In this document: in pieces, positions 44,365 through 52,826 of the stretch | Position numbering within the stretch: position 1 is the first letter of the stretch | Layout: every line of letters starts with the position of its first letter | Source: Candidatus Accumulibacter contiguus | GTDB taxonomy: Bacteria > Pseudomonadota > Gammaproteobacteria > Burkholderiales > Rhodocyclaceae | NCBI RefSeq assembly: GCF_012940005.1 | Contig: NZ_SPMX01000041.1 | Span: 1 to 55,158, forward strand | Length of the DNA: 55,158 nucleotides | Reading direction: 5' to 3' | Translations under genes and position numbers: made by a program | The notes under the pieces: generated by a model | The model's database searches: none | What the model was told of the DNA's origin: nothing | Seen by the model: only the letters and a program-made list of their open reading frames with translations

Positions 44365-47300
44365 TCATCCGAGGATTTCAGGATCACCGTTTTCTGCGAA
44401 CAGCCCCGCTGCGGGTCCGGGTCGGCCGAAGAAGTAACCCTGGAAGGCGCGACAGCCATAGCCGGCGAGGAGATCCCGCTGCACCTCGGTTTCCACGCCC
44501 TCGGCGATGACCCGCAAACCCAGGCTCTGCGCCAGGGCGATGATGGTACGGGCGATGGCGGCGTCGCTGACGTCGGTCAGCAAATCCCGGACGAAACACT
44601 GGTCGATCTTCAATTCGTCGAGCGGCAAGCGCTTGAGATAAGACAAGGCGGCATAGCCGGTACCGAAGTCATCGAGCGAGAGACTCACCCCGCAAGCCTT
44701 CAGTGCAGCCATCTTGGCGATGATTTCCTCGCCATCGTTCAACAGCAGGCTCTCGGTGAGTTCCAGCTTGAGCCGCCGCGGGTCGGCACCGCTCTCCTCG
44801 AGCATCGCCAGCACCTGTGGCACGAAGTCCGGGTGCTGGAACTGGCGAGCACTGACATTGACGACCAGCTTGAGGTGGGCCATCGACGGTCGTGCGGCCC
44901 AGGCGACCAACTGGGCGCAGGCCGTTGCCAGCACCCATTGGCCGAGGGGAACGATCAGGCCGGTATCCTCGGCCAGCCCGATGAACTCTGCGGGAGGGAC
45001 GAGACCGCGTGCGGGATGCTGCCAGCGCAGCAAGGCTTCGGCACCCGTCAGGCGACCCTGGCCGTCCACCTGCGGCTGGTAGTGGAGCAGGAACTGCTGC
45101 TGGCGAATGCCCTGGCGCAAATCCGCTTCGAGAGCGGCACGCGCCGCAACCCCCGCCTGCATCTCCGGATCGAAGAAACGCAGGGTATTGCGGCCCGAGG
45201 CCTTGGCCTGGTACATGGCCAGGTCGGCCTGTTTCAACAGTTCATCGACGCCTTCCCGGTGCCCACGAAACAGCGTGATGCCGATGCTCGGGGTGCTGTG
45301 ATGCTCGCAACCGGCAAGCTGGTAGGGTTGGTTCAGGTAGTCGAGGATTTTCTCGCCAACCTTCTTGGCCGCCAAGGCGGCGGTGCGGGCACTCCGGTCC
45401 AGGTTCTCCAGCACGACGACGAACTCGTCGCCGCCGAGGCGAGCCATGCTGTCGCCCTCGCGGACGCAGGCGGCAAGTCGCTGGGCAACCTGTTGCAGCA
45501 GCAAGTCACCCATATCGTGACCGAGGGTGTCGTTGAGGGTCTTGAAGTTGTCCAGATCGATGAACAGGAGCGCTCCCTGACGCCGGCTGTGCTGACTGGT
45601 TGCGGTGGCCCGTTGCAGTCGATCGAGCAGGAGCCGCCGGTTGGGCAGCCCGGTGAGGGTGTCGTAGAAGGCGAGATGAGCAATCTCGTCCGCCGCCGCC
45701 TTGCTCTGCGTAATGTCGGTCAGGGTGCTGACGTAGTGACTGACCTCGCCGTCAGCCCCTTTCACTGCAGTGATGGTCATCCATTCGGGATGCACCTCGC
45801 CGCACTTGTGTCGGTTCCAGATTTCTCCGTGCCATGCCCCCTTACTCCGGATGCTGTCCCACATCGCTTCATAAAAGGCGGCATCGTGGCGGTCCGAGCG
45901 GAGCAGGCGTGGCGTCTGACCGACTGCTTCCGCGGCAGAATAGCCGGTGATTTCGGTGAAAGCTACGTTGACCCGCAGGATCACGCTATCGGCATCGGTG
46001 ACCATCATGCCCTCCTGCGCCTCGAAGGCTGCAGCGGCGACACGAAGCTGCTGTTCAGCGTGTTTGCGTTCGGTGATGTCGGTCAGGATACAGTGCGTGC
46101 GCAGGAAGTTGCCTGCCTGATCACGAGCGATACGCCCGTTGATCAGCACCCTTCGCCGGCTCCCGTCCGGGCGAACGAAGTCGAACTCGGGAGCATCGAC
46201 GCGGCCACGGTCCTTGAATTGTGGAAATTCCAGGCTCAGCGTTGCCAGCGAGGCATCGCTGATGAATTCCCCGATGAAATGCCCGATCACCTCTTCCCGG
46301 TTACGTCCGATCAGGCTGAGCCAGGCCTGGTTCACCATCAGAATGTTGCCGGCGATGTCGAGCGACTGATAGGGAAGCGGCGCCTCGTCAAACAACTCGA
46401 ACAAGCGTTCCTCACTCTCGCGCAGAGCCATTTCGGCACGCCTGCGCACCAGTTCGCCGGCGGCGCGCGGTGCTACCAGTTGCAGCAGCGATTCGGCCAG
46501 GCGACGGTTGGCCAGGGGTTTGCGGCCGATGATCGCGATCAGGCCGATCGGTTTGCCATCGAAACTCCACAGCGTGGTTCCCACATAGCTCTCGGCGCCC
46601 ATCGTCTGCAGCACCTCATCGCAGGGAAAGCGTTCGCGGACCTTCTCCGGAAAGCAACAGACCAGATTGCCGACGACATCGCCGCAGGGCGTATCTTGCA
46701 GCGCATAGGACACGTTGTCTTCGAAGGCGCCATCGGCATACACCGCCAGCGTGTGGGCGTGCAGACTGTCGCCTTCGAGGCGATCGATGCAGACGTAATC
46801 CATTTGCAGGCTTTGCGCGAGGTATTGTGCCAGCGATTTGAAAAAGTCCTCGCTGGCGTGCCGATTGCCGCACTCCAGCAGGAAGTGGCGGGCATCCTCG
46901 ATCTGTTGGTGTTCGCTGATGTCGGTCAGCGTGAGGCGCACCACCGGGTCCCTCTGTTCGGTGGCCACACGGCGGCAGTTCACCAGCGCATGGAAAACGG
47001 TGCCGTTGCCGCGCATCAGCGCCAATTCGGCATTCTGTGCAGCGTCGGTCCGGGTCAGCCCTCTGAACAGTCGCTGCCAGCGCTCTCGATCGTCGCTGGC
47101 GACCAGGCCCGTGAAGTGCTGTCCGAGCAGTTGTTGACGTTCCACCCCCAGCAGGGCGGCGGTGGTGAGGTTGGTCTCGGCGATCTGGCCGCTGCTGGCA
47201 AGGGTGAGATAGGCGACCGGTGCGAACTCATAGAGATCAAGGTAGCGGTCGCGGGATTCCTCGAGAGCGAGCTGTGTCCGCCGCAACTCGTCATTCTGGA

Positions 47301-47469
47301 TTTCCAGTTCAACCCGTTGCACCTGGAGCGTGTGCACGAGTTCTTCCATGGAGCGGTTCGCCGCTTCGCCCGCCGGTCCCTCGACAGCAGCATGCGGCGG
47401 CGACATGCGCCGTTTCACGGTCACCTCTGGTTGCCTTGCCAAGCGCCCCCTTTCCTGCTGAACAGTCAT
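44365..47469 (-). CDS. PAS/GAF/GGDEF/EAL cyclic-di-GMP signalling protein
   Basis: From ATG 47469 (MTVQQERGRLARQPEVTVKR) the protein has about 1034 residues with no clear membrane segment. The order is a coiled region, PAS (DRYLDLYEFAPVAYLTLASS), a GAF-type domain (YLAQSLQMDYVCIDRLEGDS), two further PAS domains with PAC tails, then GGDEF and EAL. The cyclase site is canonical (DSMARLGGDEFVVVLENLDR) and the phosphodiesterase has GAEALLRWQHP and SLDDFGTGYAALSYLKRLPL, so both activities are possible. Likely links redox, light or ligand sensing to biofilm or pilus behaviour; ligand unknown. An earlier start at 47577 is possible. Confidence 0.9.
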   Translation of the reverse strand: MTVQQERGRLARQPEVTVKRRMSPPHAAVEGPAGEAANRSMEELVHTLQVQRVELEIQNDELRRTQLALEESRDRYLDLYEFAPVAYLTLASSGQIAETNLTTAALLGVERQQLLGQHFTGLVASDDRERWQRLFRGLTRTDAAQNAELALMRGNGTVFHALVNCRRVATEQRDPVVRLTLTDISEHQQIEDARHFLLECGNRHASEDFFKSLAQYLAQSLQMDYVCIDRLEGDSLHAHTLAVYADGAFEDNVSYALQDTPCGDVVGNLVCCFPEKVRERFPCDEVLQTMGAESYVGTTLWSFDGKPIGLIAIIGRKPLANRRLAESLLQLVAPRAAGELVRRRAEMALRESEERLFELFDEAPLPYQSLDIAGNILMVNQAWLSLIGRNREEVIGHFIGEFISDASLATLSLEFPQFKDRGRVDAPEFDFVRPDGSRRRVLINGRIARDQAGNFLRTHCILTDITERKHAEQQLRVAAAAFEAQEGMMVTDADSVILRVNVAFTEITGYSAAEAVGQTPRLLRSDRHDAAFYEAMWDSIRSKGAWHGEIWNRHKCGEVHPEWMTITAVKGADGEVSHYVSTLTDITQSKAAADEIAHLAFYDTLTGLPNRRLLLDRLQRATATSQHSRRQGALLFIDLDNFKTLNDTLGHDMGDLLLQQVAQRLAACVREGDSMARLGGDEFVVVLENLDRSARTAALAAKKVGEKILDYLNQPYQLAGCEHHSTPSIGITLFRGHREGVDELLKQADLAMYQAKASGRNTLRFFDPEMQAGVAARAALEADLRQGIRQQQFLLHYQPQVDGQGRLTGAEALLRWQHPARGLVPPAEFIGLAEDTGLIVPLGQWVLATACAQLVAWAARPSMAHLKLVVNVSARQFQHPDFVPQVLAMLEESGADPRRLKLELTESLLLNDGEEIIAKMAALKACGVSLSLDDFGTGYAALSYLKRLPLDELKIDQCFVRDLLTDVSDAAIARTIIALAQSLGLRVIAEGVETEVQRDLLAGYGCRAFQGYFFGRPGPAAGLFAENGDPEILG

Positions 47470-47551
47470 CAAATACTGCGCAGTCCTCCGGACCCAAGCG
47501 AGTGCCAACACGATACACGCTTGTCCCCGCGGACAAAAGTGGTTCGCAGGG

Positions 47552-48514
47552 TCAATGACGGTCCCATTGCTCTGCATTGATCTGAATCCACACGATGACA
47601 GGCAGGTGATCGCTGCCGACTTCCGGTCCCAGTCGCTTGTCCACCACGCGGATTGGCTCCGTCACCAGGCAGTGATCGAGAGGAATTCGCGCCAGCGGCA
47701 TCCAGTCGGGCCACGAAGCGAAAAGGCCACGTCCCTCGGAGGTGTTCCTGAGGCGACCATCAGCAAGCAAATCAGCAAAGAACGGACTCCACGGAGTCGT
47801 GTTGAGATCCCCGATGACGATGACCGGCGAGGTTTGCCTGCGGACAAAGGCCGCGATTTCCCGGAGTTGATCATTCCGCAGCTCGGCGTATTGCGAAGTG
47901 ACAGGCGGTAGCGGATGGGTACCGAGCAGCAGGATGTCACGGCCGTCGAATCGGACCGTCGCAGTGATCGAGGGAACGCCGGCGTGACCAAGCTCGACGA
48001 TGCTTGCCCTGGTCAGAGCTGTGCGGCTGAAGAGTGCGATGCCGAAATTGTCATCGCGTGCGTTCGCAATGCGATGCGGATACTCGCCGGCCAGTGGCGC
48101 AAGCCTGTCCATCCAGCGATCATCCACTTCCATCAGCAGGACCACGTCCGCATCGGCGTGGCGCAGGAAGTCCAGCAGCAGGTCGCTGCGCTGGTTGGCG
48201 GTGTGAACATTGATGCTGACGAGCTGCAAGCGCGCGCCGGCCGCCGCTACCTCTCCGGTGGGGCAGAGCAGCCACAGCAGCAACACTCCGTTGATGGTCG
48301 CACAGGCAGTGCAAATGGCCGTTGTCCGCCAGCGCCCTTGCCATGCCCAGAGCCCGGCCAGAGTGAACAGAGCGACCGCCAGTTGAACACGGAAATGGGC
48401 GCTCAGTTCAAAAATCCACCACAGTCGTCCGAGAAATCCGGTGAACGTCGCTGTCGCCAGAAGCACGCTGCAGGCTTCGAGCAATCCCACGCGCGAGACG
48501 GTGGATCGTTTCAC
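47552..48514 (-). CDS. Membrane-anchored endonuclease/exonuclease/phosphatase family protein
   Basis: The 320-residue protein has three or so N-terminal hydrophobic segments (LLEACSVLLATATFTGFLGR, VQLAVALFTLAGLWAWQGRW, ICTACATINGVLLLWLLCP). An EEP fold follows: LQLVSINVHTANQRSDLLLD, DVVLLMEVDDRWMDRL (metal Glu), ILLLGTHPLPPVTSQYAELR, PVIVIGDLNTTPWSPFFADL and VGSDHLPVIVWI (Asp-His). The fold covers phosphodiesterases and nucleases; these YafD-like members are periplasm-facing and of unknown substrate. Intact. Confidence 0.87.
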   Translation of the reverse strand: MKRSTVSRVGLLEACSVLLATATFTGFLGRLWWIFELSAHFRVQLAVALFTLAGLWAWQGRWRTTAICTACATINGVLLLWLLCPTGEVAAAGARLQLVSINVHTANQRSDLLLDFLRHADADVVLLMEVDDRWMDRLAPLAGEYPHRIANARDDNFGIALFSRTALTRASIVELGHAGVPSITATVRFDGRDILLLGTHPLPPVTSQYAELRNDQLREIAAFVRRQTSPVIVIGDLNTTPWSPFFADLLADGRLRNTSEGRGLFASWPDWMPLARIPLDHCLVTEPIRVVDKRLGPEVGSDHLPVIVWIQINAEQWDRH

Positions 48515-48523
48515 AGAGTGCGA

Positions 48524-49501
48524 TCAATACCGGACGACCACCAGCCGGTCTGCGCCCGATTCGGCTCCCCAGGCCTCGCCGGCGCGGCCTGACATCTGGC
48601 GTACGTTTGCGCCGCGTGCGCTGCTCGGGAAACTCTCGAAAGTTTCGCTCTGGGGATCGAAACGCACGATGGCATTGGCCGTGAAGTCGGTCAGCCAGAC
48701 CTTGTCGCGCTCGTCCACCCACACCGAATAGGCACGTGCTGAGGCGCCAGGTAGCTTCCAGGCTTTCCAGGACTTGCTGGCAGGGTCGTACGCGCTGACC
48801 TTGCCGCTGTTCCATTCGCTGACCCAGATACGTCCGCTCGCATCGCTCCATACGCGCCGCGCTCCCTGGTTCGGCGTCGGCGGGTCGATGGGCTTCGCCT
48901 CACCACTCGCGAGGTCGATGCGTGCGATATGGTTGCCGGCGAGCGAGGCATAGTAGACCTCGCCTGATGGCGTGGTCGTGATGCCGTAGGGCCCACTGCC
49001 GCGTGGCGACTTCCACAGGTCCACCTTTCCTGTCGTCGGGTCCAGCCGGCCGTAGTACCCCGACTGGCCAGTGAACCACAGGCGGCCGGATTGGTCGAAA
49101 GTCGCGGTGTTGAGGTTGGCGTAGGCCGAGCCTGGCAACGGCCAGCGCCTGATTTCCCGAGTCGCCGGGTCGACGCGCACGATGGCATTCAGTCCGCTGT
49201 CAGTGACCCAGGGCGCACCGTCAGGACCAACGATCACCCCGTGCGGGGACGAGCCTTCCCCCAGTCCGATCTGTTCGACCTTGCCGTTCGTCGGGTCGAC
49301 CCTGCCAAGCGCGCCTTGCCCTTGCGCCGTGTACCAGACCGGGCCGCCTGGTTTCGGGTCGGGCGCCACGTCGTGTGGCCGTGCTCCGCGCGGCAGCTCG
49401 AAGTAGCGCACCTCCGCAGCCTCCGCGCCGGCAGCGAAAACAAGACAGGACCAAACAAGACAGGACAGCCATCGTCCCAGGTGATTCATCCAGATCATCA
49501 T
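48524..49501 (-). CDS. Virginiamycin B lyase-like beta-propeller, secreted
   Basis: The start near ATG 49501 gives a signal peptide whose hydrophobic core contains a duplicated SCLV(W/F) unit, then AEAAEVRYFELPRGARPHDV. Six or seven propeller blades follow with the Vgb pattern: DGAPWVTDSGLNAIVRVDPA, SGRLWFTGQSGYYGRLDPTT, SGEVYYASLAGNHIARIDLA and SGRIWVSEWNSGKVSAYDPA. Most homologues are not antibiotic lyases, so I would not infer streptogramin resistance. It probably acts in the periplasm. It lies 9 bases upstream of the EEP gene in the same direction. Confidence 0.85.
   Translation of the reverse strand: MMIWMNHLGRWLSCLVWSCLVFAAGAEAAEVRYFELPRGARPHDVAPDPKPGGPVWYTAQGQGALGRVDPTNGKVEQIGLGEGSSPHGVIVGPDGAPWVTDSGLNAIVRVDPATREIRRWPLPGSAYANLNTATFDQSGRLWFTGQSGYYGRLDPTTGKVDLWKSPRGSGPYGITTTPSGEVYYASLAGNHIARIDLASGEAKPIDPPTPNQGARRVWSDASGRIWVSEWNSGKVSAYDPASKSWKAWKLPGASARAYSVWVDERDKVWLTDFTANAIVRFDPQSETFESFPSSARGANVRQMSGRAGEAWGAESGADRLVVVRY
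49438..49467. repeat. 15-bp tandem duplication in the Vgb-like signal peptide
   Basis: AAACAAGACAGGACC is followed by AAACAAGACAGGACA on the plus strand. On the coding strand this duplicates five residues (SCLVW/SCLVF) of the signal-peptide core without changing frame. Confidence 0.8.
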
Positions 49502-49775
49502 CGTCGTCCCCGCAGCGTGCAAGCCAGGAGCAGGGACGCTGCAGGCATGACTTGCACACGAAAGATAGGAAATGCAGTGCTACGCCAGAGAGTATCACTG
49601 AGCACGGCAAACGCGGTCAATCGAAAAACTTCTCGCTTTTCTCGGGCGGCCGTCTATATTGAATTAAATGAATTGCCTGCCTCGACTCATGCAAGTGCCG
49701 GTCAATCTGGAGCTATGCAGCCGAGGAAAGGACAGGCGTTTCCGGCAACTGACGTTGATGAGAAAGGAGTCAGAA
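49502..49775. other. Divergent promoter region between Vgb-like and metacaspase genes
   Basis: The two genes diverge from this 270-base gap, so promoters for both must lie here. An AT-rich patch at about 49655-49670 (TATATTGAATTAAATGAATT) is a candidate -10 region for the metacaspase. AGAAAGGAGT at 49761-49770 is its ribosome-binding site. No gene is seen. Confidence 0.5.
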
Positions 49776-50606
49776 ATGGCAAAGAAAGCACTGATCGTGG
49801 GAATTAACGACTATGCACCGGTCGGAGCCGGAGGCCCCGACCTGAGGGGGTGTGTAGCCGATGCGCGAGACATGGCAAATACCCTGCATGTGCTCGGAAT
49901 CGTTCCGGCGGTACCGGCGAGCATGCGCATCCTGACCAATGCGAATGCGACGCGGGCCAATATCCTCAGCGGGCTGAAATGGCTGATCACGGGCGCAAAG
50001 GCGAAAGATGTGCTGGTGTTCTATTACTCCGGGCATGGCTCCCAGATTCCCGATCCCAGTTCGGAAGAGTCGGTGGACCACATGGACGAGACCATCTGCC
50101 CACATGACTTCGCGAGCGCTGGCATGATCACCGACGACGTACTGCGGCAGGCGATTACCGGTCTTGCGGCGGGCGCCAATCTCGATGTGATCCTGGATTC
50201 CTGCCACTCCGGCACGGCGACCCGGGAACTGGCAAACTTCACGGTACGCTACGTCGATCCGCCGCTCGAACAGAGCTTCTTCCGGGACGCCAATCCCAGG
50301 GCCGACCTCAGGCGCCTCATGGGTCGGGGGGCCGCCGCGCGGGACGCGGTAGTCGTGCCTGGTCTCAACCACGTACTGTGGGCCGGTTGCCGTGACAATC
50401 AGCTATCCGGCGAGGGACCGATCGATGGAGGGATTCGGGGCTTCTTCACCTACTGCTTCTGCAAGGCACTGCGCGCGACCTACCCCAACGTCACCCGCGG
50501 CAGGCTCGATTCGATCGTTACGCCGGCCGTCAAGGCGAAGAACACGAGCCAGACGCCACAGCTTGAAGGCACGCCAGCGTCGATCAACGAGAAGGTATTC
50601 ACCTGA
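49776..50606 (+). CDS. Metacaspase-like (peptidase C14) protein
   Basis: ATG 49776 has AAAGGAGT upstream. The 276-residue caspase-fold cysteine protease starts MAKKALIVGINDYAPVGAGG. The catalytic His lies in VLVFYYSGHGSQIPDPSSEE and the catalytic Cys in LDVILDSCHSGTATREL. Bacterial members (orthocaspases) usually cleave after Arg/Lys and are tied to stress, cell death or defence. Here there is no signal peptide or extra domain, so it is cytoplasmic and may need a partner. It lies about 900 bases from the Cas1-Cas2 gene and converges on it. Intact. Confidence 0.9.
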   Translation: MAKKALIVGINDYAPVGAGGPDLRGCVADARDMANTLHVLGIVPAVPASMRILTNANATRANILSGLKWLITGAKAKDVLVFYYSGHGSQIPDPSSEESVDHMDETICPHDFASAGMITDDVLRQAITGLAAGANLDVILDSCHSGTATRELANFTVRYVDPPLEQSFFRDANPRADLRRLMGRGAAARDAVVVPGLNHVLWAGCRDNQLSGEGPIDGGIRGFFTYCFCKALRATYPNVTRGRLDSIVTPAVKAKNTSQTPQLEGTPASINEKVFT

Positions 50607-50670
50607 TCGTCTTCGCCCGGCCGCTTTCTGCCCGCCCCCCGCAGGGGGTGGGCGATGGGGGGGTGAAGCC

Positions 50671-50700
50671 CGGCCGCGCGAAGCGGCCGCATTTCTTTCT
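50671..50700 (+). terminator. Intrinsic terminator after the metacaspase gene
   Basis: CGGCCGC and GCGGCCG form a 7-bp GC stem around GCGAA, followed by CATTTCTTTCT, a moderately T-rich tail. Placed 65 bases past the stop. Confidence 0.6.
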
Positions 50701-50744
50701 GTGATAGGCTCGGCTTGCTCCCAGGTCACCGATCCATTTCGCGC

Positions 50745-51407
50745 ATGACGACCGCCAATACGCTGTACACCGTTCTCGGCGTGGCGCCGGATGCCGGCAG
50801 CGAAGAGATCGACGCCATTTTCCGGGCTCGGGAGCTGGCCTTGCAGGGTCAGGCGGACGAGCTTTCGCTGCTGCGTTGTGGCCTACGAAACGCTGCGCAA
50901 TGCCGATCAGCGCGCTGCATACGATCGCAAGCTGGCGAAACAGCAACAGACCGTTCGCAGCAAGCGACGAAAGTGGAAAAATACGCACGCCTGGACGGCG
51001 AAGACGCATGTCTGCTGTTCGCTCCCGGCGCCGGCAACGACAGCCTCACCTGGGGCAGTTCGGACTCGCTGCGACCAGGGGACACTGTGCACACGATGGG
51101 ACATCCCGGCGGGTCGAGCAGCATCATCTGGTCGGAAGGGCAGTTCCGCATGCGCGTAGACCGCGGTCGCGAGAGCGTGCTGGTGTCGAATAACTATTGC
51201 CGTCCCGGCTCCTCGGGCGGGCCGCTGCTGGATAGCGAAGGCCGACTGGTCGGCGTGGTCTCGCAAGTGCAGGTCAGGGCCAGAGACCGCGAGCCTGTGC
51301 AATACGGCGACTGTATTTCGGTCCCCGAAGCCAGCGCCCGCGTGCTGCTCGGCAAGCCGCTGTTCCCCATCGCTCTGGCGCCGGCGCAGTACCTCCGCAA
51401 TGACTGA
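50745..51407 (+). pseudogene. Degenerate J-domain plus trypsin-like protease
   Basis: From ATG 50745 the first 40 residues (TLYTVLGVAPDAGSEEIDAI) are the start of a J-domain-like fold. Its second half (VVAYETLRNADQRAAYDRKL) lies in another frame, and no HPD motif is present. Later sequence in the first frame is a trypsin-like protease end: DGEDACLLFAPGAG (Asp-like), DTVHTMGHPGG and NNYCRPGSSGGPLLDSEGRL (the G-x-S-G-G-P serine site). The section with the catalytic His is missing. So it is a broken two-domain protein, although the open frame is continuous. It follows the metacaspase gene in the same direction. Confidence 0.65.
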
Positions 51408-51517
51408 AAACGACACTGGACAAATTGATGACCTGCACCTGCAGCAATTTCAGTGTGCTCAAGCCGAAGAATACTTGCGCCAGCACGTAGCCAGCACGTA
51501 AACCGGCATTGCCGGTG
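51408..51517. other. Short gap between converging genes
   Basis: No gene is seen. It contains a CGTAGCCAGCACGTAA(A) direct-repeat-like stretch (CACGTAGCCAG/CACGTAAACCG) near 51484-51504, between the protease pseudogene and cas1-cas2. Confidence 0.35.
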
Positions 51518-51814
51518 TCAAGCGATCGCCGCCGGCAAGCCGGTCCAGAGGATTCCCGCGGGCAGGCTGGCGCGTCCGATGCGGCCCTGAAAACCACGCG
51601 CCGGCAGCGCATAGCAGCGTACGTCGTCGTCCTGCGGCTTGATCAGCGCGTCGATCTCCTGCAGGCAGCGATCCTTGGCGGCGTCGCTGCCGACCAGCAG
51701 GAAAATGCTGTATTCGAGCGGTGAGGCATGCCTGCACATCTCGTGATGGACGCGCAGCAGGCGGCGCGGATTGCTGATGTCGTAACCGATGACGAAAGCC
51801 TGTTCAGAAGTCAT
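51518..51814 (-). CDS. cas2: Possible separately translated Cas2 from inside the fusion
   Basis: ATG 51814 starts MTSEQAFVIGYDISNPRRLL, exactly where a normal Cas2 would begin. GAGGTGG lies at 51821-51827, 6 bases upstream. The 98-residue product has normal Cas2 length. This suggests the fusion arose by loss of the cas1 stop codon in a cas1-cas2 operon with the old cas2 start retained. Whether it is used is unknown. Confidence 0.5.
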   Translation of the reverse strand: MTSEQAFVIGYDISNPRRLLRVHHEMCRHASPLEYSIFLLVGSDAAKDRCLQEIDALIKPQDDDVRCYALPARGFQGRIGRASLPAGILWTGLPAAIA

Positions 51815-52810
51815 CGCCGTCCACCTCGCGTCGGTGGCCGGGGCAACGCTGCCGGCCGGGCACGGCGCACCCACCGCACCCGCCGCCGAAATCGCGTTCG
51901 CCACGTCGGAGATGCTCTCGGCGAGCAGCTTGCGCAGGCGTGCCGCCAGCGCCTCCCACTCGGCGTAGAAGCGCGCGCGGCCGGCCTTGCCGAGCAGGCA
52001 GCCGCTCTCGGTACTGGAAAAATCCTCCGGACGCAGCTTCTCCGAGCGAAACAGCATCAGCGCGTGCTGGTCGACCTCGACGCGCAGCGGCTCGACGAGG
52101 TCGCAAGCCAGCGACTCGCGCCCGAAGTCGAGCGCGTGGTAGAAGCCGATGAAGGGATCGAGCCCGGCGCCGTACAGCGCCAGCACCGCCTCGGCGTGCA
52201 GCAGTGTGTAGCCGAGCGAGAGCAGCGCGTTCGCCGGATCGCGCGGTGGCCGGCGGTTGCGACCATTGAAGTGCAGGCGAGCCGGCAGCAGCTCGGCGAA
52301 ACCCTCGAAGTAAGCGGCCGCGCCGGCGCCTTCGAGGCCGCGCAGCGAAGCCATCGACGGCTGCTGATCGACCGCCGCGATGCTGGTCGCCAGTCGCTGC
52401 AGGGTCAGCGTCAGCAGGTAGCGCGAGCCGGCTTCGCTGTCGCGGCGCGCGGCGAGGAATGCTGCCTGCGAGCGCAGCTTGGCTTCGACGATGGCGCGAG
52501 AAAAGCGCAGGCAGAAATCCGCATCGAGCGACAGCCGGTACTGCGCGACGCGGCGTGCGGCGTCGTTGTGCGGACGACCGAGCAGCATCGTCGGCTCCGC
52601 CTTGCGGCCCGAGAGCACCACCACGCCGATGCCGCGCTCGCCGAGCTTGCCGAGCAGCGATGAAGACAGCGTCACGTCGCCGCGCAGGAACACCCGCGCC
52701 AGCGGCGCCAGCGGCACCGTGCCGATGCGCTCGCCATTCTCGTAGAACACCAGCGCCTCGCCATCGGCCTTGAGCGTCACCCCGCGCCGGTCCACATACA
52801 AGCTGGTCAT
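51518..52810 (-). CDS. Cas1-Cas2 in-frame fusion (CRISPR adaptation)
   Basis: ATG 52810 (MTSLYVDRRGVTLKADGEAL) has AGGAG 7 bases upstream and fits Cas1 starts better than the TTG at 52834. Residues 1 to about 320 are Cas1: beta domain with LARVFLRGDVTLSSSLLGKL, then the helical metal domain with LSLGYTLLHAEAVLALYGAG (Glu), PFIGFYHALDFGRESL (His) and ACDLVEPLRVEVDQH (acidic pair). Residues 333 to 430 are a whole Cas2: QAFVIGYDISNPRRLLRVHH with the conserved Asp, and EYSIFLLVGSDAAKDRCLQE. Cas1 integrates and Cas2 scaffolds new spacers. An in-frame ATG (51814) with its own GAGGTGG could also yield Cas2 alone. Confidence 0.9.
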   Translation of the reverse strand: MTSLYVDRRGVTLKADGEALVFYENGERIGTVPLAPLARVFLRGDVTLSSSLLGKLGERGIGVVVLSGRKAEPTMLLGRPHNDAARRVAQYRLSLDADFCLRFSRAIVEAKLRSQAAFLAARRDSEAGSRYLLTLTLQRLATSIAAVDQQPSMASLRGLEGAGAAAYFEGFAELLPARLHFNGRNRRPPRDPANALLSLGYTLLHAEAVLALYGAGLDPFIGFYHALDFGRESLACDLVEPLRVEVDQHALMLFRSEKLRPEDFSSTESGCLLGKAGRARFYAEWEALAARLRKLLAESISDVANAISAAGAVGAPCPAGSVAPATDARWTAMTSEQAFVIGYDISNPRRLLRVHHEMCRHASPLEYSIFLLVGSDAAKDRCLQEIDALIKPQDDDVRCYALPARGFQGRIGRASLPAGILWTGLPAAIA

Positions 52811-52826
52811 CGCCTTCTCCTGGCCA

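Noticed and set aside
44341..47580. A 1079-codon open frame on the plus strand
   Set aside because: It is the exact antisense of the PAS/GAF/GGDEF/EAL gene, whose motifs are unmistakable. The plus-strand product is not a known family.
48524..49501. Streptogramin resistance from the Vgb-like protein
   Set aside because: Most chromosomal Vgb-like propellers are not lyases. There is no other resistance context, so I name only the fold family.
51728..52663. A 311-codon plus-strand frame over cas1-cas2
   Set aside because: It is antisense to a gene with conserved catalytic residues, and its Arg/Gln-rich product is typical of GC-rich shadows.
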